This document shows, piece after piece, positions 7,829 to 17,600 of a DNA stretch of 25,342 bases (its first letter is position 1; every line of letters begins with the position of its first letter). The position numbers and the translations under genes are program-made. The notes under the pieces are model-generated. The model worked only from the letters and a program-made list of their open reading frames with translations. It was not told the origin of the DNA and did not search any database. This DNA comes from a virus. The stretch lies in the IMG/VR virus record IMGVR_UViG_3300007276_000274, positions 1 through 25,342 of that record. One strand, written 5' to 3'.

Positions 7829-10800
7829 ATGCCTGAATTAAAAAATAATTTTACGCGGGGTCGAATGAACAAAGACCTTGACGATAGATTAGTACCTAAA
7901 GGTGAATATCGCGATGCTACCAATATTCAAGTTAGTACGTCAGAAGGTTCCGATGTTGGGGCTATTGAAAGTGTTTTAGGTAACAGTAAAATAGCTAGTA
8001 AACCCGGTGGTGGTAACTGGGCAAACGATTTTGGCCTTGCAAATCCAGAAGCAATAGGTATTTGTGTTGATACTAAAAACGAAAAAATATACTGGTTTAT
8101 AGCTGCTGATAATGAGGCTGGTGTGGTTATGGAATATGACCAAGCAACAAACATTGTCACCCCTGTACTAGTAGATGTGCGTACAGGTGCAAATAATGTT
8201 CTTAATTTTTCTAAAAGCAATTTAATAACAGGCGTTAATATTATAGACGGGCTATTGTTTTGGACAGACAATTTAAATGAGCCTAAAAAAATAAACATAG
8301 ATACATTTAAAAACGCGAGTGCCGGAACAGATATTGACGGAACAGCTTTATCAGGCGATGTAACCTTAGGTGGTAATACTCTTGTTAGATCAACTAGAAT
8401 ATACGAATATAGCGGAACAGTTAGAGAATTTTTAGAAAGCGATGTTGTGTTAATAAGGAAAGCCCCCAGCAAAGCTTTAAAAGTAAATAGTTATGCTACC
8501 GCATTATCTGAAAGTGAAACTTTTGGCACTATAATAAATCCAGCAACAACAACTAAAAACTTTAATTCCGGAGCCCCTAATTTTGGCCCGCTATCTCCAG
8601 GTAGCACGACTAAAATAACTATTGATGGTACTGAAAACTTAAATCTTTTTACAACAGATTCAGAAATAGTATTAAAAGGGTTTACAGAAGAAGTTGACCA
8701 ATCGCGAAGTAATTATATTGTAGAAGCTAAAATATTATCTGGTTCAGCAGGCAGGGATTTAAATATACAAATAATATCAGCTAATGATGCTCCTATGGCT
8801 TCTATAAGCTGGAATATTGTTATAAAAGAAGGCGACCCTATTTTTAAAGATGAATTTGCTAGATTTTCATATAGATTTAAATATTACGATGGCGAGTATT
8901 CACCATACGCGCCTTTTTCAGCCCCAGCTTTTATGCCTGTTAATTTTTCGTATTCACAAAGCGAATCTTTTAATGAGGGTATGGAAAATCAAATTAGAAA
9001 AGTAAAACTTTCTAACTTTCAAGAAATAAACGGTGTTGACCATAGAGATGTAAAAGCTGTAGAGTTATTATATAAATCTTCTAAATCAAACAACGTATAT
9101 GAAATTGACGTGTTTAACAGAGCCACTTACAATACAAGCCCATTTACTTATAGTATACTAAATACCCCCACAGGCCCTGTAATTGAAAGTAATCAACTTA
9201 TAAGACCTTTTGACGCAGTGCCTAGAAAAGCATTAGCGCAGGAAATTGTAGGCAACAGAGTTGTATTTGCTAATTATTTACAAAACTATACGGTTAGCAA
9301 CGGGGTTGATAATGTAGCATTATCAGCCTCAGTATCTTCAAGCACACCTACTATAGTGGAAAAAATAGGTTCCCCATCTGTAAAATCTAATAGAGACTAC
9401 CAGCTAGGTATAACATGGATTGACAAGTTTGGAAGGGAAACACCTGTATTTACTAAGCAAGCCGCTAATATTACAGTAAATAAGAATGTAAGTGCGCAGG
9501 ACAATACTTTAAAAGGTAAAGTTATTACATCAGGAGCCGGATCTGTAGCAGCTCCCTCCTGGGCTACGCATTATAAATTTTATGTTAAAGACGCGGCTGC
9601 AGGTTATCATAATCTAGCCATGGATAGATTTTATTTTGCTGAAGATGGTAATGTATGGATAAGCTTCCCGTCTTCTGAAAGAAATAAAATAGAAAAAGAC
9701 GAATACATATTACTTAAAAAAGAGCATGACACTGATAATGCGGTAAAATCTAACGACAATAGATTTAAAGTTTTAGATATTTCCAATGAGGTGCCTGATT
9801 TTGTTAAAACAAAAAAGATGCGCGCAGGCGTTGCTGAAATATACGTTACTTCTAAACCTGGCGTGGATTATAAATCATTTAATTTAGGCTCTAGGATAGT
9901 AAAATTTAGAGGTCCAACCGCGGAAGCGGGGGAGCAGTTTCACGCAGCTTTCAATGATAACTCGGGCATTCAATTTTTTACGGAAGATTGGCAAACTTCA
10001 AGTAAACTATATAATATAGAATCCGGGGGTCCTACAGGGCAAACTCAAGTCGCAATAAGTTCTCCAGTTACCCCTGAAACCGCTGAATTTGTACTGAAAT
10101 TAGAAGATCTACCGTCGGTGGCTGACGTGGCTTTTACAACTTTAGGTCCTGCTGGCCTTGCTAAAATTAATGCGGTAATATATAAAAACAAGACAGTACT
10201 GCTACCAGAGTATGAAGGTAGATTTTTTGTAAAAATCGCACAAAATTCTATACTTAGAACAGCTGTTATAGGAAAAATACAGGACATACTTCGTGTTGAT
10301 AGAACTATAGACCAAGAAATAGACGGGTTTTTAAATCTTTATAATCCACTTACTCAATCTTATTCAGGAAGCGGTACAAATGGCTCTTTTAATGTGCCTA
10401 TAATGCCAAGGCAAGTAGAATCTGGTGTAGAATTTAATTCTAAAGTATCTCTTTTACAAGACAACAACGGTTTAGGCATATATGCTGGTTACGGTGACCT
10501 GCAGGCTACTGATAAAACAGTAGCTATGACTCAGTCTGTTCAACAAGGCTATTTCCGGGCTCTAACTTCTACTAGGAACTTTTCTATACCAGGTGAAACT
10601 TATAAAAAACCTAGAGCTAATAGCGCTAAGTTTAGCGTAGGTTTTGTAGCAGGTATGACTAATGATTTTGAAAAACTATTTGGAACAATTGATTTTAAAT
10701 ATCCTAATTCAACAATGGGTCCTTTTACACCGCCGTATGACCCTACATTAAAGCCAGGCGCAAATTTAACAGATGCTCAAAAACAACTTCATAATAATTT

Positions 10801-12700
10801 TGATAAATTAAAACCGGGCACTCAAATAAGGTTTAAAAATATTAACGGTGACGCAGGTCAAATATTTACTATTGTAGAAGCTAATGAACATTATTATTTA
10901 AGAGAACCATCATTAGGATTTAGAAATGATAAAACGGGTCTTCTAGACTTAGCTGACCCAGCCCCTATTGTGTGTTCTTCTGTAGGTAGAAAAATAGATA
11001 TAACATTAGATAGACCTCTTAGTGCTGGTTTTACAGCTGGTTTTGGTATACAAATATTAAAACCTAAAATAGTATCAGATGGCGAGATATATACGTCTAG
11101 TAACCCTGCTGTTTTTGAAACAGAGCCTAAGGAACGTGCTGATATAGACTTGTATTACGAAGCCTCGGATGCAATACCCACTGCTCACTTAACATCTAAA
11201 GGCAGTAATTCAACTGTTATAAATGGTGTAACATACGCAGGTGACTCTTTAATACCTTTAGAATGGTTTAACTGTTATGCTTTTAATAATGGCGTGGAAT
11301 CTATGCAAATACGTGACGATTTTAATTCCGCTGCTATTGGAAAAGGAGTCCGCGTGTCTTCTATTATAAAAGAGCCTTATAACGAAGAAAGAAGAAAAGC
11401 AGGTCTTATATACAGCGGTATATTAAACTCTTTATCAGGCGTAAATAATACCAATCAATTTATAATAGGAGAAAAAATAACAAAAGATTTAAACCCTATT
11501 TATGGGGGTATACAAAAGCTATCTACCAGAGGAGCGGGCGCTCAGGGCGACCTTTTAACGTTATGTGAAGACAAATGCTTCCGTATATTAGCTAATAAAG
11601 ATGCACTTTTTAACGCAGACGGCAATGCTAATTTAACAAGTACTAATACTGTTCTAGGACAAGCAATACCATTTGCTGGAGAATACGGTATATCTAAAAA
11701 TCCAGAGTCTTTTGCGTCATTTGGCTTTAGATCGTATTTTACAGATAAAGCAAGAGGGGCTATTTTAAGGTTATCAGCAGATGGTCTTACAGATATTTCA
11801 GCAAAAGGCATGTCTGACTTTTTTCAAGATAAATTAAGCACCCAAACAGGAAACTATATAGGTTCTTATGATAAAAACACGTCAGCGTATATTATTGGGT
11901 TAGGTAATGAATGTTATTCGTTTAAAGAAGGTGTTGACGGATGGAATACTAGATTAACATATAAACCAGAAATGGGCGCTTCTTTAAATAATATTTACTA
12001 CACTTACAAAACAGGTGAAATATTTAAACATACTAATACCACACGATGCCAGTTTTATGGCACATCTAATAACACTTCGGTTACTACGTTACTTAGCGAT
12101 AACCCCTCTAAAATTAAAAACTTTAAAACAGTTTTATACGAAGGTGATACCGGCTGGCAATGTACTGTAAGCACTAATGAAAATAATGGATTTGTATATA
12201 CAGGTTCAAAAGGTAAATGGGGTAATAAACCAGGCACAACGCCTAGTGCTAGAGATAAAGAAGGTATATACTACGGGTGGATTAGAGGTTTAGAGATACG
12301 GCCAAATGACGATCTTACCGTGGGTGCTGAATTTGCAATGCAGGGTATTGGTAATTGTGCTTCAACTGAGACTATTGACGCTAAATTCCAAATTGTATTT
12401 GGCAGGGTTATAAATACATCATTGCAAGTGGGAGACATTGTGTATTATGTAGACGGTAACGGTGATACGCAAATATCAGGAATTGTATTTTCAATATCAG
12501 CTGACCGAAAAACTATTACACTTACTCCTTCTGATGGTGGAACACTACCAGAAGCATTTAATTTTGTGTTTTTTGTTAAGGATAATGAAATTAACACATC
12601 GGGTATTATAGGGTATTATGCTGAACTTACCTTTACCAACCCTTTACAAAATAAAAACGAGCTATTTGCTGTGGGTTCTGAAATATTTATAAGCAGCTGA
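7829..12700 (+). CDS. Giant tail nozzle ('muzzle') protein
   Basis: This 1623-residue, beta-rich protein is the probable main body of the short tail. Its start, PELKNNFTRGRMNKDLDDRL followed by VPKGEYRDATNIQVSTSEGS, is a pattern shared by nozzle-type proteins of crAss-like and marine podophages. Residues about 75-160 show beta-propeller-like blades (NEKIYWFIAADNEAGVVMEY; ITGVNIIDGLLFWTDN). Near residues 1240-1340 comes a second recognisable block: TRGAGAQGDLLTLCEDKCFR, GEYGISKNPESFASFGFRSY and ARGAILRLSADGLTDISAKG. The central 1000 residues are long beta-strand segments with no known motif, probably surface insertions. T7 gp12 and P22 gp10 are shorter proteins with the comparable job of a DNA channel. 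No peptidase or glycosidase active site is evident. It ends with TGA followed at once by TAG, the only TGA stop in the block. Arginine is mostly AGA, unlike the capsid gene. Confidence 0.78.
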   Translation: MPELKNNFTRGRMNKDLDDRLVPKGEYRDATNIQVSTSEGSDVGAIESVLGNSKIASKPGGGNWANDFGLANPEAIGICVDTKNEKIYWFIAADNEAGVVMEYDQATNIVTPVLVDVRTGANNVLNFSKSNLITGVNIIDGLLFWTDNLNEPKKINIDTFKNASAGTDIDGTALSGDVTLGGNTLVRSTRIYEYSGTVREFLESDVVLIRKAPSKALKVNSYATALSESETFGTIINPATTTKNFNSGAPNFGPLSPGSTTKITIDGTENLNLFTTDSEIVLKGFTEEVDQSRSNYIVEAKILSGSAGRDLNIQIISANDAPMASISWNIVIKEGDPIFKDEFARFSYRFKYYDGEYSPYAPFSAPAFMPVNFSYSQSESFNEGMENQIRKVKLSNFQEINGVDHRDVKAVELLYKSSKSNNVYEIDVFNRATYNTSPFTYSILNTPTGPVIESNQLIRPFDAVPRKALAQEIVGNRVVFANYLQNYTVSNGVDNVALSASVSSSTPTIVEKIGSPSVKSNRDYQLGITWIDKFGRETPVFTKQAANITVNKNVSAQDNTLKGKVITSGAGSVAAPSWATHYKFYVKDAAAGYHNLAMDRFYFAEDGNVWISFPSSERNKIEKDEYILLKKEHDTDNAVKSNDNRFKVLDISNEVPDFVKTKKMRAGVAEIYVTSKPGVDYKSFNLGSRIVKFRGPTAEAGEQFHAAFNDNSGIQFFTEDWQTSSKLYNIESGGPTGQTQVAISSPVTPETAEFVLKLEDLPSVADVAFTTLGPAGLAKINAVIYKNKTVLLPEYEGRFFVKIAQNSILRTAVIGKIQDILRVDRTIDQEIDGFLNLYNPLTQSYSGSGTNGSFNVPIMPRQVESGVEFNSKVSLLQDNNGLGIYAGYGDLQATDKTVAMTQSVQQGYFRALTSTRNFSIPGETYKKPRANSAKFSVGFVAGMTNDFEKLFGTIDFKYPNSTMGPFTPPYDPTLKPGANLTDAQKQLHNNFDKLKPGTQIRFKNINGDAGQIFTIVEANEHYYLREPSLGFRNDKTGLLDLADPAPIVCSSVGRKIDITLDRPLSAGFTAGFGIQILKPKIVSDGEIYTSSNPAVFETEPKERADIDLYYEASDAIPTAHLTSKGSNSTVINGVTYAGDSLIPLEWFNCYAFNNGVESMQIRDDFNSAAIGKGVRVSSIIKEPYNEERRKAGLIYSGILNSLSGVNNTNQFIIGEKITKDLNPIYGGIQKLSTRGAGAQGDLLTLCEDKCFRILANKDALFNADGNANLTSTNTVLGQAIPFAGEYGISKNPESFASFGFRSYFTDKARGAILRLSADGLTDISAKGMSDFFQDKLSTQTGNYIGSYDKNTSAYIIGLGNECYSFKEGVDGWNTRLTYKPEMGASLNNIYYTYKTGEIFKHTNTTRCQFYGTSNNTSVTTLLSDNPSKIKNFKTVLYEGDTGWQCTVSTNENNGFVYTGSKGKWGNKPGTTPSARDKEGIYYGWIRGLEIRPNDDLTVGAEFAMQGIGNCASTETIDAKFQIVFGRVINTSLQVGDIVYYVDGNGDTQISGIVFSISADRKTITLTPSDGGTLPEAFNFVFFVKDNEINTSGIIGYYAELTFTNPLQNKNELFAVGSEIFISS

Positions 12701-12715
12701 TAGTGTGTAATAATT

Positions 12716-12737
12716 AATTATAAGATATTTTAATATG
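12716..12737 (+). promoter_or_regulatory. AT-rich leader shared with 2611-2632
   Basis: This 22-base stretch ends in the start codon of the 211-residue gene and agrees with the leader of the scaffold-like gene at 18 of 22 positions. It fills most of the only sizeable gap between the nozzle gene and the ejection-type genes. It could be a promoter for those genes or an A/T-rich initiation region. Support is limited to the similarity. Confidence 0.35.
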
Positions 12738-13370
12738 GTACCATTAAATTTGATGATACAAGGCGGCTTAGGCATCGCCAGCGGTATAATAGGTAGCAAG
12801 CGTAGAAGAGAAGAACAAGCGCAAGCGCAGATAGAGTTTGATAGAAACATGGCACAGTACCGTAACCAAGACTTGTCAAACCCGTATATGAACATGGAAA
12901 ACACCATGGAAGACCTTACGGTTAATACACAGGCTGCTGATTTTACAGCTGCTCAGCAGCAGCAAGGAATGGCAAACACTATGAGTGCGTTAAGAGGTGC
13001 CGCGGGTGGTTCAGGTATTGCTGCTTTAGCACAGTCTTTAGCGAGTCAACAATCTGCTAATGCTCAATCGGCTTCAGCAAGTATAGCACAACAAGAAGCT
13101 TCAAATCAAGCGGCAGAGCGCAGAATGGCGGGTCAACTGCAATCTTTGGAGCGTCAAGGTGATGTGATGTCTAGAAGCATGAAACGTGAACAATTTAGCA
13201 CTGAACTGGGTATGTCACAAAATAGATTAGCCTCAGCAAACTTAGCACGACAACAAGCTACTCAAGCAATGCTCGGGGGTATTGGTAATGCCATTTCTGG
13301 TGGTATTAACGCTCAAACCGCTTTGCAGGGCACAAACGATCCTCTTAATGCTTTAACGGGTAGAATATAA
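12735..13370 (+). CDS. Putative internal virion (ejection) protein, small Ala/Gln-rich
   Basis: This 211-residue protein has a short hydrophobic Gly-rich N-terminus (LMIQGGLGIASGIIGSKRRR, residues 6-25) followed by a basic patch, then long Ala/Gln/Ser helices with a Gly-rich break (MSALRGAAGGSGIAALAQSL, about 82-101). The C-terminus returns to glycine-rich hydrophobic sequence (MLGGIGNAISGGINAQTALQ). The plan of membrane-seeking N-terminus plus coiled-coil body is that of T7 gp14-like ejection proteins, and similar sequences recur in marine phages. Such proteins leave the capsid with the DNA and help form the channel across the cell envelope. It lies between the nozzle gene and the other two large internal-type proteins and overlaps the next gene (TAATG), so the three are probably translated as a set. 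Function is inferred from architecture and place. Confidence 0.66.
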   Translation: MVPLNLMIQGGLGIASGIIGSKRRREEQAQAQIEFDRNMAQYRNQDLSNPYMNMENTMEDLTVNTQAADFTAAQQQQGMANTMSALRGAAGGSGIAALAQSLASQQSANAQSASASIAQQEASNQAAERRMAGQLQSLERQGDVMSRSMKREQFSTELGMSQNRLASANLARQQATQAMLGGIGNAISGGINAQTALQGTNDPLNALTGRI

Positions 13371-14689
13371 TGGCTGATAAAAGTTTAGTAAAAGGAGCAG
13401 CAGTTTTAGGGTCAACCACGGGGTTTACAGATTATTCCAAACAATTTAAAGGTAGCGATGCTGCAACACAAGCGCGTTTAGGGCTTGCTGTAAAGCAAAA
13501 ACAAGAAGCTGAGGTCGCTAGAGTAACTGGAGAAATAAACTCCTATATGGGCCAATTAAAAAGCGATATTTCTTTTAGAGATTTAGATGCTGGCTCACAG
13601 AATACAATGAAAAGCTGGTTGGGTAGCAAAAGAAATGAATATGCCTATGCAGCTAACCAAATATCTAAAATACAGGACGCATCGTCACCTGAATACCAGC
13701 AGTATGCTGATATAATGAACCAAATAAATAATGACATATCTAATCTTTCAGATCAAGTAAAAGCTTACAAAGAGAATAAGCTTGCATTTGTAGATATGAA
13801 TGAAAAAGACATGTGGTCCGCGGGAAATAACCCGGAAAGTAACCAACAAGCACAGCTTATTTACGGACTTGGCGACTTCACTCCACCTATGCAGATTAAT
13901 AGCAACGGTGATTTAGCCTTTAATGTTAACGGTAATAATATACGTTTTAACGATTACAAATCTCCCTTTTTAAAAGACTATAAAGCCGCTACGTATATTA
14001 CAACGCAAGCAAATACAATATATAACTCCGGAGTTAAGTTAAATGACGCTAAAAGAAATACTATTCGTTTAGGTCTTGAGCAGCAGTTAGCAGATTCTAA
14101 TTCCTTAAGAAGCATTATTAGTAACGACTTTACTGTTGATGGTTTAGACTTTAGTAATATAGTTTTTAATCCAGAAGATATTGCTGGTACTAGAAAACAA
14201 GTTATTGATACTATTCTTAATGGTTTTGATTCTGTAGCAAACGCTGGTTATAGTGAAAAGCAAAACAAAGGAAAAGACTCAAGTGTAAACCCTGGTAATG
14301 TCGTTAAAAATGCAGATGGCACTCAAACATATGTTTCACCAGATAAGACAGGGCCGCTAGCAGGCGATGTTGATAGCTATATCGATACTAAGGAAGGTGA
14401 TTATGCAATGCGTATTGACCAGTCAACAGACTACGCTATAAATAATATGGAGGAAGCAACTATAACAGTCAAAGGGCCCGATGGCAAAGATGTTGAACGA
14501 AAAGTTAAGCGGGGTATTGGTATGCCTTTTAAAATAAAAGGAATGGAATTTACACCTGTATATCAAGCATTTGAAATACAAGGTAAAGGTGGAACAAATA
14601 AAACTAAAGCGGTTTATATATACCAACAAAATGGAGAAATAAGGGAACTTAGTTACGATGGAATGATGCAATACGCAAAACGAGCATAA
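13370..14689 (+). CDS. Putative internal virion / cargo protein
   Basis: I do not recognise an enzyme family in this 439-residue protein. The first 160 residues are helical, with Gln/Lys-rich stretches (ARLGLAVKQKQEAEVARVTG; SSPEYQQYADIMNQINNDIS) that could form coiled coils. Residues about 170-215 are beta-like (GDLAFNVNGNNIRFNDYKSP). Residues about 295-330 are Gly/Asp/Thr-rich and probably a flexible linker, and the C-terminal 100 residues look beta-rich (EEATITVKGPDGKDVERKVK; KAVYIYQQNGEIREL). No signal peptide or membrane segment is seen. Its start overlaps the stop of the Ala/Gln-rich gene, and it lies six bases upstream of the giant gene. That position matches the middle internal core protein of T7-like ejection sets, which is the basis for calling it cargo. 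Confidence 0.58.
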   Translation: MADKSLVKGAAVLGSTTGFTDYSKQFKGSDAATQARLGLAVKQKQEAEVARVTGEINSYMGQLKSDISFRDLDAGSQNTMKSWLGSKRNEYAYAANQISKIQDASSPEYQQYADIMNQINNDISNLSDQVKAYKENKLAFVDMNEKDMWSAGNNPESNQQAQLIYGLGDFTPPMQINSNGDLAFNVNGNNIRFNDYKSPFLKDYKAATYITTQANTIYNSGVKLNDAKRNTIRLGLEQQLADSNSLRSIISNDFTVDGLDFSNIVFNPEDIAGTRKQVIDTILNGFDSVANAGYSEKQNKGKDSSVNPGNVVKNADGTQTYVSPDKTGPLAGDVDSYIDTKEGDYAMRIDQSTDYAINNMEEATITVKGPDGKDVERKVKRGIGMPFKIKGMEFTPVYQAFEIQGKGGTNKTKAVYIYQQNGEIRELSYDGMMQYAKRA

Positions 14690-14694
14690 TAAAT

Positions 14695-17600
14695 ATGAAT
14701 AATCAAGATTTATTAAATCAAGGGGCATTTTCTTCTTTTACTATAGAAGAATTAGAAGCATTAAAGAAAAAAGCTTTAGAGGGAAAGCAAAACGTTCCGG
14801 AGGGCCAGACTCCACCAACGGGACAGAATCAAGAAGCGGCCGCTGGGGATTCCAGTTTGGCCGATACTTCTTTGGGGTCACCTCTAACTATTGATTACGG
14901 TCCAGATGAGTTCGCTCAACAAACCGGGGTTGTAGCTGAAAAAGATTTTGAAGTCAGTGGTATAAACGAAATGCCTAAATCCTATTTAGTAGAACAAGGT
15001 GATTATGGTACTCGTAATAAAATTGAAAAAGAAAACAGAAAAAAAAGGTTAGAACATAATCAAAAATATAATGTACGTACGGCTGGTTTAACAGGAATAG
15101 GTGAATTTTCAGCTAGTCGTATCCCTGTTTTTGAAGATATTGAGCCTACTAAGCAAGAAAGTTTTAATATTGAAATTGAAGAAAACGATTTAGAGTTAGA
15201 GTCTACAAAATCTAACATGTACTTCAATGGTGATAAAGACAATTCGTTTGTAAACCAATATTACAATGTTACAGACCTAGAAAAAATAGGGGTTGATATA
15301 GATGATTTTCAGGGGTACTTAAATGCAAACCAATTTTCAAAAGACTTTGAGCAAGACTTACTAAGAGGTGTATATACATCGAATAGGATTGATGGTACAA
15401 AACTTGAAAACCAAAAAACATTAAACATAGCTAGAGAAAGAGTTCTTGCTTTACATTTAAATAATTATATAGAAGAAACCAACGAAAAAGCTAATAAAAA
15501 AGCATTTTTAGAAAGCTATAATTTAGATCCAAGCGTTTACGATAGCGAAGCTAATTTTGATGAAGCATATATTAAATATTTAGAAGCTGAAGGTACAAAA
15601 ACATTGTATAATCAAGCTGAGTCTGAAAAATATGTTACTAATAACCTTAATTTTTTAGCAAATAGAGCAAAAGAAATTCAGTTAAAAAGATATAACGAAT
15701 TACAAAAACAATTAGATCAAGGTAATACAGAAGGCGCTTTAGATGCTATTGTAACTGGCAGTGCAAAATTTGTAGATGCTTTTCCAAAAGCGTTTATAGA
15801 TTTAAGCATAATGGCTCAAGATATTATAGGCATGGATGCTACAGCTAAAACTAGAAGAGCTGAATTGTATGAAAAAGAACAATTAGATACAAGAGGATAC
15901 GGTTCTTATGTTTATGCTAGTGGAAAAAGCTTAACTATAAATGGTAAAAAATATTTAAAAGACGAAAAAGGCACTATATACGACGTAGACGCTGGAGTAT
16001 CTATAAATGAAATTATGGATCCTTTTAAACTTAAAGGGATTAGTGATAAAATAGATAGAGAAGGTGTAAAAGATTCAGATATAAGCGCAGCGGGTTTAAC
16101 TATACAAGGTGGTGCTGTTGTAGGTGATGTTATAGCGCAAATGATAGGCACAAAAGGCTTAGGAGCAGCAAGAAAGGCTGCTTCTTTACAATATTTAGCC
16201 AAAGCAAAAGGATTTAAAGATGCTGCTTCAGTAGTTAAATTTAGCAAAATGGGTGCTAAAGGAGGCAAAGGAGCAATGAGTAATATAGGCACTTTTGGTA
16301 AAAAATTACCATTTAACGCGGCTATGTTAGATGCTACTATGTTCCAGTCTTTATACGGAGCTGTTAACGGTTATGAAGGTACTATTAGAGCAGCTAAGCA
16401 AGCGGGTTTTTCTGATGAAGAAGCTCAAAGTTTAGCAAACCAAGCTGCATTGCAAATGTCTATATTATATGCAGCCACAGGGCCTATAAACCCTCGGATA
16501 CCTGGTATGAATAAATTAGATGATCTCATTAGTCAATCTAAAGTATTTAACAAAGCATTAAAAAACTATAGAGCCAGCGGTAATGTTAAAGATTTTTCTA
16601 ATACCATAACAAAGTTTGCAAAAGATGTTGCAAAAGGTACCCCTGCTGCTTTAAAAACAATAGCTTCTGAAGGGGCTAAAGAAACTGTACAAGAAAATAT
16701 ACAACAAGCAGGTGAGCTTTTATTAGTTAATAGAAACTTAAACGAAATTGCGGGAGAAGACTTTTTAAACGCTTCTTATTCTAAAGATGATATTGTAACT
16801 ACATCTATACTTTCTTTTGCTGTAGGTGGTTTAGTAGGCGGAAAACTACCAGGTGTTCAATCTTCAGAATACCAAAGATTACAAAATTTATTTGTTATTA
16901 GTAAGGATTTAGAGGGCGCAAAAAAACGTTTTGATTTCATGATTGACAAAGGTAAAATGTCAGCTGATGAAAGAGACGGTATATTAGAACAAGCGGGAGC
17001 TATTAGTGCACAATCCGATAAAATACCAACTTGGATGTTAGGCCAAAATAATCATCAAGAGTTTATTGATGCCGCTGTAACTTTAAATAAAATAAAAAAG
17101 TTACAAGACCAAAAATCAAAAACAGATAAAGCTTTTCACGAGCCTATAGATTTACAAATTGAAGAAGAACAAAAAAATCTTGAAGGCATAATTAACCAAG
17201 CCTTAGAACAGAAAAAACAAGCTGTAGAAACCGCTGTAAAGAAAGACATAGAAACCGTAGAAAATATTGTAGGTAAAGAAAACGTAACTGTATTCAATAC
17301 CAAAAAAGAAATGGAAGACGCTGGATTTGACGAAGGAGCGTTAACCAGCGACGGTTTTATGGAAACGGACGGTAAAATAATTATTAATTTAGAAGTTGCC
17401 GTTAATACGCAGGCTATTAGTGTAGCTTCTCATGAGTTATTACACCGTGTATTAAGAAGTGAATTAGCCACGTTACCCGAGGGAACTAAAGAAAGAATAA
17501 CTAATGAACTTAGAAACTTATTACCAAAAGAGGCTTTAGAACTAATAGAATCTAAACTAAAAACTGGTATAGAACAAGGTTTTTATGATATAAAATTTGA

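Noticed and set aside
7927-8472. 181-codon leftward open frame inside the nozzle gene
   Set aside because: It lies wholly opposite a strongly supported gene, has no family features, and its composition is what the antisense of this coding sequence would give.
12735-14689. Diversity-generating retroelement target or template region
   Set aside because: No reverse transcriptase and no repeated template/variable pair were seen in the window.
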